DNA of 64,000 nt, from assembly GCF_900142005.1 (NCBI RefSeq), contig NZ_FQZL01000005.1:248001-312000 (forward strand), given 5' to 3'. Made by a program: the position numbers and the translations under genes. This DNA comes from Dethiosulfatibacter aminovorans DSM 17477 (GTDB lineage: Bacteria; Bacillota; Clostridia; Tissierellales; Dethiosulfatibacteraceae). This document shows, piece after piece, positions 1-9,224 of this stretch. The notes under the pieces were generated by a model. It was not told the origin of the DNA. It saw only the letters and a program-made list of their open reading frames with translations, and ran no database searches. Positions within the stretch are counted from its first letter, which is position 1, and the number at the start of each line of letters is the position of its first letter.

Positions 1-120
1 TGCAATTATTGACGCAGTCCTGAATTCAGTCCATCCAAGTTCGGGATATCTGTGGAAATCCCTTCTATAAGATATGATTTTGTCTTCAATATTGTTGATA
101 TAATTTATGATTTCCTTCAT
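1..120 (-). CDS. M20 amidohydrolase, AbgA-like (N-terminal fragment)
   Basis: Only the first 40 codons lie in the window; the gene runs off the left edge. The peptide has RRDFHRYPELGWTEFRTASI at residues 19-38, the N-terminal signature of the M20D family and closest in my memory to AbgA, a subunit of p-aminobenzoyl-glutamate hydrolase. The start is the ATG ending at 120, preceded by AAAGGA on the minus strand. A good promoter lies upstream (-10 TATAAT, RC of 198-203). Such enzymes remove N-acyl or amide groups from amino acids in the cytoplasm; the exact substrate cannot be told from this fragment. An AbgT-family transporter is encoded far away at 53132. Confidence 0.75.
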   Translation of the reverse strand, partial: MKEIINYINNIEDKIISYRRDFHRYPELGWTEFRTASIIA

Positions 121-197
121 TTTAAATCCTTTCGCTTCCTTAGGAGTATATTGTTTGAATTTTTGATAATCAACCCAAGAAGCTTGATTTGAGCATA

Positions 198-226
198 ATT
201 ATACCACTAAGATGTATTGTCGTCCA
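198..226 (-). promoter_or_regulatory. sigma-70-type promoter of the AbgA-like gene
   Basis: On the minus strand, -35 TGGACG (221-226) and -10 TATAAT (198-203) are separated by 17 bases. The -10 is perfect and the -35 weak. The GGTATACC site at 248-255 lies just upstream. Confidence 0.5.
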
Positions 227-245
227 GTAGCCGAATGAATCAATT

Positions 246-258
246 ACGGTATACCGGG
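246..258. promoter_or_regulatory. GntR operator-like site (single GGTATACC)
   Basis: The palindrome GGTATACC, followed by GGG, lies between the divergent promoters of the AbgA-like gene and gntR. The same octamer occurs in the operators at 3038, 8928 and, in variant form, 2824. A FadR-subfamily GntR protein typically reads TNGTNNNACNA, which this fits. Autoregulation is inferred. Confidence 0.5.
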
Positions 259-271
259 TTTTTTATTTATG

Positions 272-300
272 TTGTATTAATCCTTTATTTGTGTTATCAT
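272..300 (+). promoter_or_regulatory. promoter of gntR regulator
   Basis: TTGTAT (272-277), a 17-base spacer, and TATCAT (295-300) lie 40 bases before the gntR start codon. Confidence 0.5.
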
Positions 301-339
301 TAAAAAAACGAATCAATGAATCGATAAAGGAGAAACGAT

Positions 340-1002
340 ATGGTTGTGACAAAATCACTGCAACTTGTAGTATTTGAGCATTTGAGAGATAAAATAATCA
401 ACGGAGAGCTAAGCGACAATGAAATATATTCAGAAACAAAACTTGCAAAGGATCTTGGTGTTTCAAGGACTCCTGTAAGGGATGCTATACACCGCCTTTC
501 CCAGGAAGGCTATATCGACATACTTCCCAGCAAGGGATTCAAGCTCCATAAGATGTCGGTAAAGGATATAGAGGAAATATTTCAGGTAAGGTCTGCCATA
601 GAATCATACTGTACTCTCTACATTGCAAAAAGATACGATGAGGATAAGGCAAAGGCATTGTTCAAGGAACTGGACAGGCTTAACAAGCTTATGGATAATA
701 TCGTGAATTCAAGCAGGAATATAGACAGGTTCATAAAATATGATTTCCATTTTCACATGAGCATTGTCGAATATGCAGACAATTCGGTTTTCAAGAATAT
801 ATTCGAGACATATACCTACAGAATACAGAAGCTGGCAAAGCTTTCCCTTGGACATGAGAACAGGATGGAGAACACCTGCAAGGAGCATTCAGATATCCTG
901 GAAGCAATGAAAAGAGGAGATATTGACGAAATATACGATATAACCATGGTACATATGGAGACTCCGAAATATATAAATCTAAAGGATCTTGAAAATTTGT
1001 AG
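340..1002 (+). CDS. GntR family regulator, FadR/FCD subfamily
   Basis: This 220-residue protein has an N-terminal winged helix (residues 5-70, with SETKLAKDLGVSRTPVRDAI as recognition region) and an FCD ligand domain (about 80-210) carrying the spaced Asp/His residues that usually bind metal in this subfamily. AAAGGAG sets the ATG at 340. It stands alone, divergent from an AbgA-like gene and followed by a terminator shared with convergent ilvD. Tandem GGTATACC/GGTACACC sites inside the promoters of ilvD, gntP and por suggest it represses these three units until a carboxylic-acid ligand binds. The regulator-site pairing rests on proximity and the family's usual motif. Confidence 0.88.
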   Translation: MVVTKSLQLVVFEHLRDKIINGELSDNEIYSETKLAKDLGVSRTPVRDAIHRLSQEGYIDILPSKGFKLHKMSVKDIEEIFQVRSAIESYCTLYIAKRYDEDKAKALFKELDRLNKLMDNIVNSSRNIDRFIKYDFHFHMSIVEYADNSVFKNIFETYTYRIQKLAKLSLGHENRMENTCKEHSDILEAMKRGDIDEIYDITMVHMETPKYINLKDLENL

Positions 1003-1052
1003 GCCCTGATTATTAGCCGTAGATTTGGAAGAGTAAAAGAACAATTAAGTAT

Positions 1053-1094
1053 AAAAAAATGGAAAGGACATTTAATACTCCTTTCCATTTTTTT
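1053..1094. terminator. bidirectional terminator, gntR/ilvD
   Basis: An AATGGAAAGGA / TCCTTTCCATT stem is flanked by A-rich and T-rich runs, so it can end both convergent transcripts. Confidence 0.85.
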
Positions 1095-1114
1095 GTCTGT
1101 ATACTTGAAGGGAA

Positions 1115-2785
1115 CTAATCTCTTGTTTTAATAATCGCACCCTTGTCGGCGGATTCAGCAAGTTTACCGTATATATAAAGGTATCCTTCGCTGACTCTTG
1201 CCTTAGGTGCTGTCCATTTCTCGAGTCTTGACTTCATTTCCTCATCTGAGATTTCTATGTTGAGCTTTCTTTCAGGGATGTCGATTTCGATTATGTCGCC
1301 GTTTTCTACAACTGCAATAGGTCCACCTTCCTGTGCTTCAGGAGAGATGTGTCCTACAAAAGTTCCGTTGTTAGTTCCTGAGAATCTTCCGTCAGTTACA
1401 AGGGCAACCTTGTCTGCTAGACCCATTCCATAAAGAAGCTTCATTGCCTTGAACATCTCAGGCATTCCAGGACCTCCCTTAGGGCCCTCATATCTGATAA
1501 CAACAACCTGACCGGCTTTGACTTCATGTCTCATGATGGCTTCGTTTGCTTCCTGTTCTGAATCGAATACGATAGCTGGGCCTGTAAACTTAAGCATGTC
1601 TTCCTTGATTGCAGCAGGTTTTGTTACAGCTGTATTTGGAGCAAGGTTTCCGGCAAGTACTGCCAAACCGCCCATTGCAGAATGAGGATTTTCAAGTGTC
1701 TTGACAATCTCATTGTTTGGAGAAAGATATCCTTCCAGATTTTCGCCCATAGTTTTGCCAGTTGAAGTCATTACATCTTCATTTAGCATTGATCTTATTT
1801 CATTCATTACTACAGGAACTCCACCTGATTCATGGAAATCTATTACATTGAAAGTAGCAGCAGGATTCATTTTCGCTATTAGTGGAGTACTTCTGCTCAA
1901 AGTGTCAAAGCTCTCCATATCGAAGTCTACTCTGGCTTCATATGCTATGGCAGGGATGTGAAGAGCAGCATTTGTGGATCCTCCAATTGCAGAGCAAAGT
2001 CTTACTGCATTTTCGATTGATTTTTTGTTGATTACCTGTCTTGCATTGATTCCTTTTTTTACGAGGTCTACGATGGCCTCTCCGGACTTCTGGGCACTTA
2101 ATAGTCTTTCCTTGTATACTGCAGGTATCATTGCACTTTGTGTCAGCGACATTCCAATGGCTTCAGCTATACAGCACATTGTATTCGCAGTACCAAGGAA
2201 TGAACATGATCCGCATGTAGGTGCGCACTGGTCTTCCATCTCTATGAGTTTTTCTTCTGTTATTTCACCGTTGCTTAGTTTACCGACGCCCTCAATAATT
2301 GAAGTGGTATCGGATTTTCTTCCATGTATTTCAGGGCCACCAAGCATAGGCCCTCCATTTACGAGAATTGAAGGCAGGTCCAGTCTTGCAGCAGCCATGA
2401 GCATTCCCGGAACAATCTTATCGCACGATCCGATCATGACTATTCCATCGTACTGGTGGGCTTGTACAACAAGCTCTATGCTGTTTGCAATGATGTCTCT
2501 TGTTGGAAGTATGTAGCGCATTCCTTCATGTCCTTCGGCGATTCCGTCGCATGCACCTATAACTCCGAACTCAACAGGTGTTCCTCCAGCTGCCCTTATT
2601 CCTTCCTTGACCGCATCTGAAACTTTTCTAAGGTTGTAGTGTCCAGGAACAGTAGTACTCCATGCATTTGCAATACCTATGATGGGCTTGTCCAAATCGG
2701 AGTCCGTATATCCCATGGACTTGTAGTAGGCTCTGTTTATGCTCCACTCAGGTCTTTTTAATATTCTTTGACTTCTTGATTCCAT
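1115..2785 (-). CDS. IlvD/Edd family dehydratase
   Basis: The 556-residue Fe-S dehydratase removes water from a 2,3-dihydroxy acid to give a 2-keto acid. Cluster-cysteine motifs GSCDKIVPGML (about 118) and PTCGSCSFLGTANTM (about 188) are present, and the VPGHYNL stretch replaces the PCN cysteine of the [2Fe-2S] type, as in the [4Fe-4S] group. Length matches the family. It could be true dihydroxy-acid dehydratase (ilvD) for branched-chain amino acids. However, no ilvBC or leu genes are near, and its promoter shares an operator with a GntP permease and PFOR, which favours a sugar-acid dehydratase. The ATG at 2785 follows AAGGAAG. Confidence 0.88.
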   Translation of the reverse strand: MESRSQRILKRPEWSINRAYYKSMGYTDSDLDKPIIGIANAWSTTVPGHYNLRKVSDAVKEGIRAAGGTPVEFGVIGACDGIAEGHEGMRYILPTRDIIANSIELVVQAHQYDGIVMIGSCDKIVPGMLMAAARLDLPSILVNGGPMLGGPEIHGRKSDTTSIIEGVGKLSNGEITEEKLIEMEDQCAPTCGSCSFLGTANTMCCIAEAIGMSLTQSAMIPAVYKERLLSAQKSGEAIVDLVKKGINARQVINKKSIENAVRLCSAIGGSTNAALHIPAIAYEARVDFDMESFDTLSRSTPLIAKMNPAATFNVIDFHESGGVPVVMNEIRSMLNEDVMTSTGKTMGENLEGYLSPNNEIVKTLENPHSAMGGLAVLAGNLAPNTAVTKPAAIKEDMLKFTGPAIVFDSEQEANEAIMRHEVKAGQVVVIRYEGPKGGPGMPEMFKAMKLLYGMGLADKVALVTDGRFSGTNNGTFVGHISPEAQEGGPIAVVENGDIIEIDIPERKLNIEISDEEMKSRLEKWTAPKARVSEGYLYIYGKLAESADKGAIIKTRD

Positions 2786-2817
2786 TTAATCCACACTTCC
2801 TTATATCGTTTTCCCAC

Positions 2818-2846
2818 ATTATACAGCATACCGGTGCACCGGTCAA
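2818..2846 (-). promoter_or_regulatory. ilvD promoter with operator in spacer
   Basis: On the minus strand, -35 TTGACC (2841-2846), a 17-base spacer and -10 TATAAT (2818-2823). The spacer is filled by GGTGCACCGGTATGC, a variant of the GGTACACC-GGTATACC tandem seen at 3038 and 8928. A bound repressor would block polymerase directly. Confidence 0.75.
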
Positions 2847-3031
2847 GTGTGTTTTGCATAAAATTCAACAATGAAAATTTGTGAATCCCCAATATGCCCT
2901 ATGTTATATTTCCAGGAAGGTAGGAGATGCAGATATTCTCAAGGAAGTGGTAAAGATTTCACTTGACAATAATATAACAAAGAAATGAATGTATATATAT
3001 TTCTATGAAAAAATAATTCCCAAATTTGCCA

Positions 3032-3061
3032 TTGACAAGGTACACCGGTATACCGTATAAT
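3032..3061 (+). promoter_or_regulatory. gntP promoter with operator in spacer
   Basis: TTGACA (3032-3037), 18-base spacer, TATAAT (3056-3061). The spacer holds two head-to-tail octamer palindromes, GGTACACC and GGTATACC. The transcript would have a leader of about 190 nt before gntP, in which I see no known riboswitch. Confidence 0.8.
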
Positions 3062-3258
3062 GATTTTAACAAGGACGGGGAGCCAACTCATATAAAAAAA
3101 GCGAGCGTGAATCGATCGCAAAGCTTAAAGCTTGAAATGCATACGTTTGCGAAAAAGTTAAATAATTAACAATATTGATGGTTTATTGGAATCCTGTTCG
3201 TTGTTCATACTGTAACTTATCAAAAAAAGGACCGTAAGGTCAAAAATTGGAGGTAAAT

Positions 3259-4617
3259 ATGCTAACAGGTTTTGGTTTATTGATAGTATTTGTTATAGCA
3301 ATTGCCATATTGCTTTTTACTATTATCAAGATGAAATTAAACCCATTTTTATCACTTCTATTGACATCAGTAATTACAGGTTTTATGGTTAGGATGCCAA
3401 TAAGTGAAATCTCAGGTACAATTTCGGCAGGGTTTGGAAAAACGATGTCAGGGATCGGTATAGTAATAGGTCTAGGAATCATTTTTGGTAACATTTTATC
3501 TGAAGCGGATGCAACTCAGTCCATTGCAGATGGTCTTTTGAAAAGGACAGGGAATGAAAAGGCTGCACTGGCAGTATTGTTCGCAGGATTTTTGATATCA
3601 ATTCCCGTATTCATGGATGCTGCATTTGTAATCATGATACCGATAGTTAAATATGTTGCAAAGACTACTAAGAAATCAATGTTGACTTTCGTTACAGCTC
3701 TTGGAGTAGGAACAATTGTCGGTCATGCAATCGTAATCCCGACTCCAGGTCCATTTGCCGTTGCAATAAACATGAATGCCAATGTCGGCATGTTCATCAC
3801 ATATTCAATCCTCGTTTCGGTTCCTGCAATATTTGTAGGAGGCTGGTTGTATGGAAAGAGATTCAAGAATTATCCAGCATATGTAGGTGAGAGTGATGAG
3901 ACAGCTGCTACATGTACAAATATTGAAGAGAAAAGCATACCTTCTTACGGTCTTTCAATGTTCAATCTTCTTTTCCCTATAGCATTGATACTTTTCTCTA
4001 ATATAGCAATCAACTTTATTCCTGAAGGTACAGGAGCATATGAACTTATAAAATTCATTGGCGACAAGAATATCGCTCTTTTGATTGGATGTTTTGTATC
4101 TTTTGCTTCACTGCAGAAGTATTTCAGGAAAGATCTTGGAACAATAGTAATCGAAGCAGCAGGTTCTGCTGGTCTCATACTTATGATAACAGGTGCAGGC
4201 GGTTCCTTCGGATCTGTAATCAACGCCAGCGGAATAGGAAACTACCTGGTTCAATCCATGTCAGACCTTGCAATACCGACTGTTCTTCTGGGATTCATTC
4301 TGAGTGCATTGCTTCGTATTTCACAGGGTTCAACTACCGTTGCAATTGTAACAACATCATCTATCCTTGGACCTGCTATAGCAGCGACAGGCATAGGATC
4401 ACCGGTGCTGGTAGGATTGGCAATATGCTGTGGAGGAACAGGATTCTCGCTTCCTAACGATTCAGGATTCTGGGTACTTTCTAGATTCAGTAACCTGTCT
4501 GTTAAGGAAACATTCAATTCATGGACAATGGGAGGTACAATAGCAGCTCTTGCAGGATTTGCCGTAGTACTTATCCTTAGCTTTATAAATTCGACTGTAG
4601 GTCTTCCAGGACTCTAA
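3259..4617 (+). CDS. GntP family permease
   Basis: This very hydrophobic 452-residue protein has about 12-14 membrane segments and matches the gluconate:H+ symporter family (GntP), which imports gluconate or related hydroxy and sugar acids. GGAGG at 3249-3253 decides the ATG at 3259; an in-frame TTG at 3247 overlaps this site and is unlikely to be used. The gene faces away from the IlvD/Edd dehydratase, and both promoters share an operator motif. This suggests uptake and dehydration of the same acid. The substrate itself is not visible in the sequence. Confidence 0.9.
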   Translation: MLTGFGLLIVFVIAIAILLFTIIKMKLNPFLSLLLTSVITGFMVRMPISEISGTISAGFGKTMSGIGIVIGLGIIFGNILSEADATQSIADGLLKRTGNEKAALAVLFAGFLISIPVFMDAAFVIMIPIVKYVAKTTKKSMLTFVTALGVGTIVGHAIVIPTPGPFAVAINMNANVGMFITYSILVSVPAIFVGGWLYGKRFKNYPAYVGESDETAATCTNIEEKSIPSYGLSMFNLLFPIALILFSNIAINFIPEGTGAYELIKFIGDKNIALLIGCFVSFASLQKYFRKDLGTIVIEAAGSAGLILMITGAGGSFGSVINASGIGNYLVQSMSDLAIPTVLLGFILSALLRISQGSTTVAIVTTSSILGPAIAATGIGSPVLVGLAICCGGTGFSLPNDSGFWVLSRFSNLSVKETFNSWTMGGTIAALAGFAVVLILSFINSTVGLPGL

Positions 4618-4643
4618 GAATATAAACAAATCAACAATAAAAC

Positions 4644-4682
4644 AAGGAATGTATGGTATATAATACTGTGCATTCTTTTTTT
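4644..4682 (+). terminator. terminator after gntP
   Basis: An imperfect stem (AAGGAATGTA / TGCATTCTT) is followed by eight T residues. Confidence 0.6.
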
Positions 4683-5070
4683 GTACCATAAGAAAGTTAA
4701 GATATACATAGCCCTTTGAAATCTTGGTGTTATGGTGATAGTACCTTACATCCAGCTGGGACTTTTCCATCTTATTGTTTAAGCTGTTAGAATATAAGGA
4801 TCAATAGGTATAACGTAAGGACCTTTGGACCGTGCGTCCGTTTGGATTTAACACAGTATAGTTTTATTATTGTGGACAACTTTTATATATTTCCTGGGGA
4901 CTTGTTTACAAGCTGCTTCTATAAAGTTATTACATACATGATCCAATGCACAAGGCCAGCAGGACCGTAATAAAGATGATTATTTAGTATGAAAAAAGTA
5001 TTGGTAGTTAGTTTACTTTACATTGAGCCAGTGGAAGGGAACTGTGATTAAAAAAGAGAAAATGTATTTA
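4683..5070. other. gene-free stretch
   Basis: About 390 bases separate the gntP terminator from the por terminator. I see no convincing ORF, promoter or RNA. A short GC-richer palindromic patch (GGACCTTTGGACC, about 4820) is the only local structure. Confidence 0.5.
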
Positions 5071-5103
5071 AAAGAACCCCTGCTTCATAAGCAAGGGTTC
5101 TTT
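5071..5103. terminator. terminator of por
   Basis: AAAGAACCCCTGCT / AGCAAGGGTTCTTT form a stem with a five-base loop, placed 48 bases beyond the por stop codon. Confidence 0.8.
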
Positions 5104-5150
5104 CCCATATACAATAAATGGCAAAATTATGTATATTTTGGACTGTTCAA

Positions 5151-8100
5151 TTAACTGATGCTTTTGACTTCTGTTGCCTTGAACTTCCTGTTTGCAAGTT
5201 CATCGTAGGCTTCATATCTTTCTATTGCATCATTTTCAGCTTTTGCAAAGAGTTCTTCTGCTGTTTCGGGGAACTTGTTCACAAGTGAAGTATATCTTAC
5301 CTCGTTCATGAGGAAGCCCTTGAAGCTCTCAGATGGTGCTTTTGAATCCAGTGTGAAAGGATTCTGTCCAGCATCCTTGAGGTCAGGATTGAACCTGTAC
5401 AGGTGCCAGTATCCGCATTTAACAGCATCTGCCTGACGGTTCTGAGAATTGCTCATTCCACCCTTAACTCCGTGGTTGATGCATGTAGCATATGCAATGA
5501 TCAATGATGGTCCATCATAAGCTTCTGCTTCCTTAATAGCCTTCATAGTCTGGTTTTTGTCTGCACCCATGGCTATCTGGGCAACATATCCATAACTCAT
5601 AGCCATCATACCAAGATCTTTTTTCTTTGTCTTCTTACCGCTTGCTGCGAATTGAGCAACTGCTGCAGTAGGAGTTGCCTTTGATGATTGTCCACCTGTG
5701 TTTGAGTAAACCTCTGTGTCAACTACGATTACATTTACATTCTCGCCTGATGCCAGTACATGGTCAAGTCCGCCGTAACCAATGTCGTAAGCCCAACCGT
5801 CTCCACCTACAATCCACTGTGATGGTTTAACAAGGTAATCCGTTCTCTTGGTGATTTCCTTCACTGCCTCAGATTTTACATCTGTGTTTGACTGGAGAAC
5901 CTGAATGAGTTTTTCAGATCTTTCTCTTGTCCCTTCGCTTAAATCGAAGTTAATTTCCCAATCATTCAGAGCATCTTTCAATTCTCCAGCTGGAAGTTCT
6001 GTAACGGCTTCTTTTGCCTTGCTTCTGACCAGTTTTCTCACTGCAGAGTTTCCAAGGAACATTCCATATCCGTATTCTGCAGTATCCTCGAAGAGGGAAC
6101 ATCCCCATGATGGGCCGTGACCCTTGCTGTTTGTTGTATAAGGAACCTCTGGAGATCCTCCCCATATGTGGGTACATCCTGCAGAGTTTGCTATCATCAT
6201 CCTGTCGCCGTAAAGCTGAGTGATAAGCTTGATGTAAGGTGTTTCACCACATCCTGCACATGCGCCACTGAACTCAACGTATGGTTTAAGGAACTGGCTT
6301 CCTTTTACAGTATATTTCTGCTTGTCGCTTATATCCTTGGATGTTACTTTCTTTTCTGTGTATTCCCAGTTTGTGTTCAGTTCTTCTTTGACAGAGTCAA
6401 GAGATACCATTTCAAGTGCGTCAACAGGACAAGCCTTTACGCAGACTCCGCATCCTGTACAGTCCATGCCTGAGATTGCGAGGTGGTATTGCATTCCCTC
6501 ATATCCTTTGGCCTTAGCTATTTCGTAGCATGCCGGAGCGTTTTTGGCCTCAAGATCGTCTACTAGAGTAGGACGAACTACTGCGTGAGAACATACGTAT
6601 GAACACTGGTTGCACTGGATACATTTATCCATGTTCCATTTAGGAACTTCAATTGCGATTCCTCTCTTTTCCCATTTGGTAATGCTGTCAGGGAAACTTC
6701 CGTCTTCTCTTCCGTTGAAGGTTGATACTGGAAGTTCGTTACCTTCCTGTCTTGCTATCTTCTTCATTACATTCTTTACGAAATCAGGCATGTCCTCTGG
6801 AGTCTCAACAACTTCCAATTCAGCATCAGCCCATGACGCAGGGATTTCAATTTCCTTTATCATCTGGATACCCTTATCGATAGCCGAGTTGTTCATGTCA
6901 ACAATATGCTGTCCCTTGTTTCCGTAAGATTTCTTAACCTCTTCCTTGAGGTATTTTACTGCTTCATCTATTGGCAATACGCTGCTAAGCTTGAAGAATC
7001 CAGCCTGCATTATCATGTTTATACGTCCGCCAAGACCGATTTCTCTTGCTATGTCAACAGCGTTCAATGTATAGAATTTGGCCTTTTTCTCAACGATTTT
7101 TCTCTTGAGACTTCCAGGAAGTTTTTCCTTAAGTTCTTCAGGCGACCAGATTGTATTCAGAAGGAATGTTCCGCCTTCCTTGAGGTCTCCTATAAGGTCG
7201 TATTTGTCCACATATGACTGGTTGTGGCAGGCTATGAAGTCTGCAGATGAAATCAGGTATGAACCCTTTATAGGTTTTGGTCCCATTCTAAGGTGGGATA
7301 TTGTAACTCCACCTGATTTTTTAGAGTCATATGCGAAATATGCCTGCGCATTGTAGTCTGTGTGGTTTCCTATGATTTTTACTGCCGACTTGTTTGCACC
7401 TACAGTCCCATCAGCACCAAGTCCCCAGAACTTGAAGGAAAAGTTATCCTTTGGAGTTGATGAGAACTTTGCTTCATATTTTGGCAGTGAAAGCCCTGTT
7501 ACGTCGTCGATTATGGATACTGTGAAGTAGTTCTTTGGGTTTCCGCTTCTCAGGTTTTCGTATACAGCCATAACATCAGCAGGTGTGAAGTCCTTTGATC
7601 CCAGACCGTAACGTCCTCCTATTACAAGTGGAGCATTGTTCATATCTGCATATACGTTTCTTACATCAAGGTAGAGAGGTTCGCCCATCGAACCAGGCTC
7701 TTTTGTTCTGTCAAGAACGCATATTCTCTTGACTGTTTCCGGAAGCTCCTTAAGGAAGTAATCAGCAGAGAAAGGACGGTAAAGGTGTACTTTAAGCAAT
7801 CCGAATTTCTCTCCATTTGCATTCATGTAGTCTATTGTCTCTTCAACTACTCCTGTGGACGATCCCATTGTGATGATTACATCTTCTGCATCTTCCGCAC
7901 CGTAATAGTTGAACAGTTTATAGTCTGTTCCGCAAAGTTTGTTCATGTCGTTCATGTATTTCTCAACAATTCCAGGGATTGCATCATAAAACTTGTTTAC
8001 TGATTCCCTTGTCTGGAAATATATGTCGGGATTCTGCGCGGTTCCCCTTATTGCAGGGTGATCGGGATTGAGTGCATTTTCCCTGAACGCCTTGACTGAA

Positions 8101-8699
8101 TCGAAATCAACAAGTTTTTTAAGTTCGTCATACTCAAGAATATCAATCTTCTGGTATTCATGGCTGGTCCTGAATCCGTCAAAGAAGTGAAGGAAAGGAA
8201 TCCTGCTCTTGATTGCGGCGAGATGTGAAACACAGGCCATATGGAAGGCTTCCTGTACGCTTCCTGATGCCAGCAATGCAAAACCTGTCTGACGGCAGCT
8301 CATTGCATCCTGATGGTCCCCGAAAATCGAAAGAGCGTTTGATGCTACTGCACGCGAACTTACGTGGAATACACCTGGGAGCAGTTCTCCTGCAATTTTG
8401 TACATGTTTGGTAGCATGAGCATAAGTCCCTGGCTTGCAGTATATGTTGAACATAATGCACCGCCCTGCAAAGCGCCGTGCAGTGCTCCAGCAGCACCTC
8501 CCTCGGCTTGAAGCTCCCTTACTTCAACTGTTTCGCCAAAAATGTTTTTTACACCATTTGCACTCCATTCGTCAACGAGTTCAGCCATCTGGCTTGATGG
8601 GGTGATGGGGTAGATGGTCGCAACTTCTGTAAAGGCATATGATGCATAAGCGGCGGCTGTATTGCCGTCCATGGTAGCCTTTTTCAATTTTGTATTCAT
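5151..8699 (-). CDS. nifJ: pyruvate:ferredoxin (flavodoxin) oxidoreductase
   Basis: This single-chain PFOR of 1182 residues oxidises pyruvate with CoA to acetyl-CoA, CO2 and reduced ferredoxin in the cytoplasm. In order it has the pyruvate/TPP-binding N-terminal domain (YPITPSS near residue 32), the CoA domain, the gamma-type and EKR domains, two [4Fe-4S] motifs (CIQCNQCSYVC and CTGCGVCVKACP) and the TPP domain with GDGWAYDIGYGG and NTGGQSSKATPTAA. Length is typical. AGGAGG at 8707-8712 sets the ATG at 8699, eight codons inside the longest frame. Its promoter carries the same operator as ilvD and gntP, so this PFOR appears substrate-inducible rather than constitutive. Confidence 0.97.
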   Translation of the reverse strand: MNTKLKKATMDGNTAAAYASYAFTEVATIYPITPSSQMAELVDEWSANGVKNIFGETVEVRELQAEGGAAGALHGALQGGALCSTYTASQGLMLMLPNMYKIAGELLPGVFHVSSRAVASNALSIFGDHQDAMSCRQTGFALLASGSVQEAFHMACVSHLAAIKSRIPFLHFFDGFRTSHEYQKIDILEYDELKKLVDFDSVKAFRENALNPDHPAIRGTAQNPDIYFQTRESVNKFYDAIPGIVEKYMNDMNKLCGTDYKLFNYYGAEDAEDVIITMGSSTGVVEETIDYMNANGEKFGLLKVHLYRPFSADYFLKELPETVKRICVLDRTKEPGSMGEPLYLDVRNVYADMNNAPLVIGGRYGLGSKDFTPADVMAVYENLRSGNPKNYFTVSIIDDVTGLSLPKYEAKFSSTPKDNFSFKFWGLGADGTVGANKSAVKIIGNHTDYNAQAYFAYDSKKSGGVTISHLRMGPKPIKGSYLISSADFIACHNQSYVDKYDLIGDLKEGGTFLLNTIWSPEELKEKLPGSLKRKIVEKKAKFYTLNAVDIAREIGLGGRINMIMQAGFFKLSSVLPIDEAVKYLKEEVKKSYGNKGQHIVDMNNSAIDKGIQMIKEIEIPASWADAELEVVETPEDMPDFVKNVMKKIARQEGNELPVSTFNGREDGSFPDSITKWEKRGIAIEVPKWNMDKCIQCNQCSYVCSHAVVRPTLVDDLEAKNAPACYEIAKAKGYEGMQYHLAISGMDCTGCGVCVKACPVDALEMVSLDSVKEELNTNWEYTEKKVTSKDISDKQKYTVKGSQFLKPYVEFSGACAGCGETPYIKLITQLYGDRMMIANSAGCTHIWGGSPEVPYTTNSKGHGPSWGCSLFEDTAEYGYGMFLGNSAVRKLVRSKAKEAVTELPAGELKDALNDWEINFDLSEGTRERSEKLIQVLQSNTDVKSEAVKEITKRTDYLVKPSQWIVGGDGWAYDIGYGGLDHVLASGENVNVIVVDTEVYSNTGGQSSKATPTAAVAQFAASGKKTKKKDLGMMAMSYGYVAQIAMGADKNQTMKAIKEAEAYDGPSLIIAYATCINHGVKGGMSNSQNRQADAVKCGYWHLYRFNPDLKDAGQNPFTLDSKAPSESFKGFLMNEVRYTSLVNKFPETAEELFAKAENDAIERYEAYDELANRKFKATEVKSIS

Positions 8700-8921
8700 T
8701 TGATTTCCTCCTAATAAATTCAAGAAATATTCTATTTAAATGAATTTCCATAATAATGAACAAATTTTAAATCGACATATGAAAAGCAGCATTAAAAAAT
8801 GTCAATGACTAAAGAGAATTGCGCTAGTCGATATGTTTAATCCGACATGCGTGTGTAAAAATATAGATACAAATTCGTAAAACCGACCTCGCGCAAATAC
8901 TGGGAATAGTCATTTATAAAA

Positions 8922-8951
8922 ATTATACGGTATACTGGTGTACCAAGTCAA
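8922..8951 (-). promoter_or_regulatory. por promoter with operator in spacer
   Basis: On the minus strand, TTGACT (8946-8951), 18-base spacer, TATAAT (8922-8927). The spacer reads TGGTACACCAGTATACCG, nearly identical to the gntP spacer. The leader would be about 215 nt. Confidence 0.78.
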
Positions 8952-9062
8952 GTGTAAAATTCCAATACGCGCATATAAAAATTGAGTGAAACGGCTTGGA
9001 ATATTAAATATATATCAAAAGAAAATTATCTGAAACCTTTGCATTATTTCAAACTGCAATAT

Positions 9063-9095
9063 AAAAGCCCTCCAACACTGTGGTCGAAGGGCTTA
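9063..9095 (-). terminator. terminator of atoE
   Basis: AAGCCCT / AGGGCTT stem followed on the minus strand by TTTTATATT. Confidence 0.6.
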
Positions 9096-9224
9096 ATTAA
9101 GTTACCATATCTTTCTATAAATATTCCTTTTTACTTTCCGTTCATTCTTATGTAACTCGATTTGATTTGTCGTTTTAATTTTCATTAAATTAATGGTGAT
9201 TGAAATATTACAGTTGAATTATCT

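Noticed and set aside
1974..2516. 180-codon plus-strand ORF inside ilvD
   Set aside because: Complement of conserved ilvD cluster motifs; no start signals.
2926..2988. Short coding-like run (DADILKEVVKISLDNN) between ilvD and gntP
   Set aside because: Only about 20 codons with no start signal; may be a gene remnant but cannot be supported.
4801..4850. Palindromic GGACCTTTGGACC patch in the gap after gntP
   Set aside because: Isolated, not repeated elsewhere and not linked to a promoter; no basis for calling it an operator or att site.
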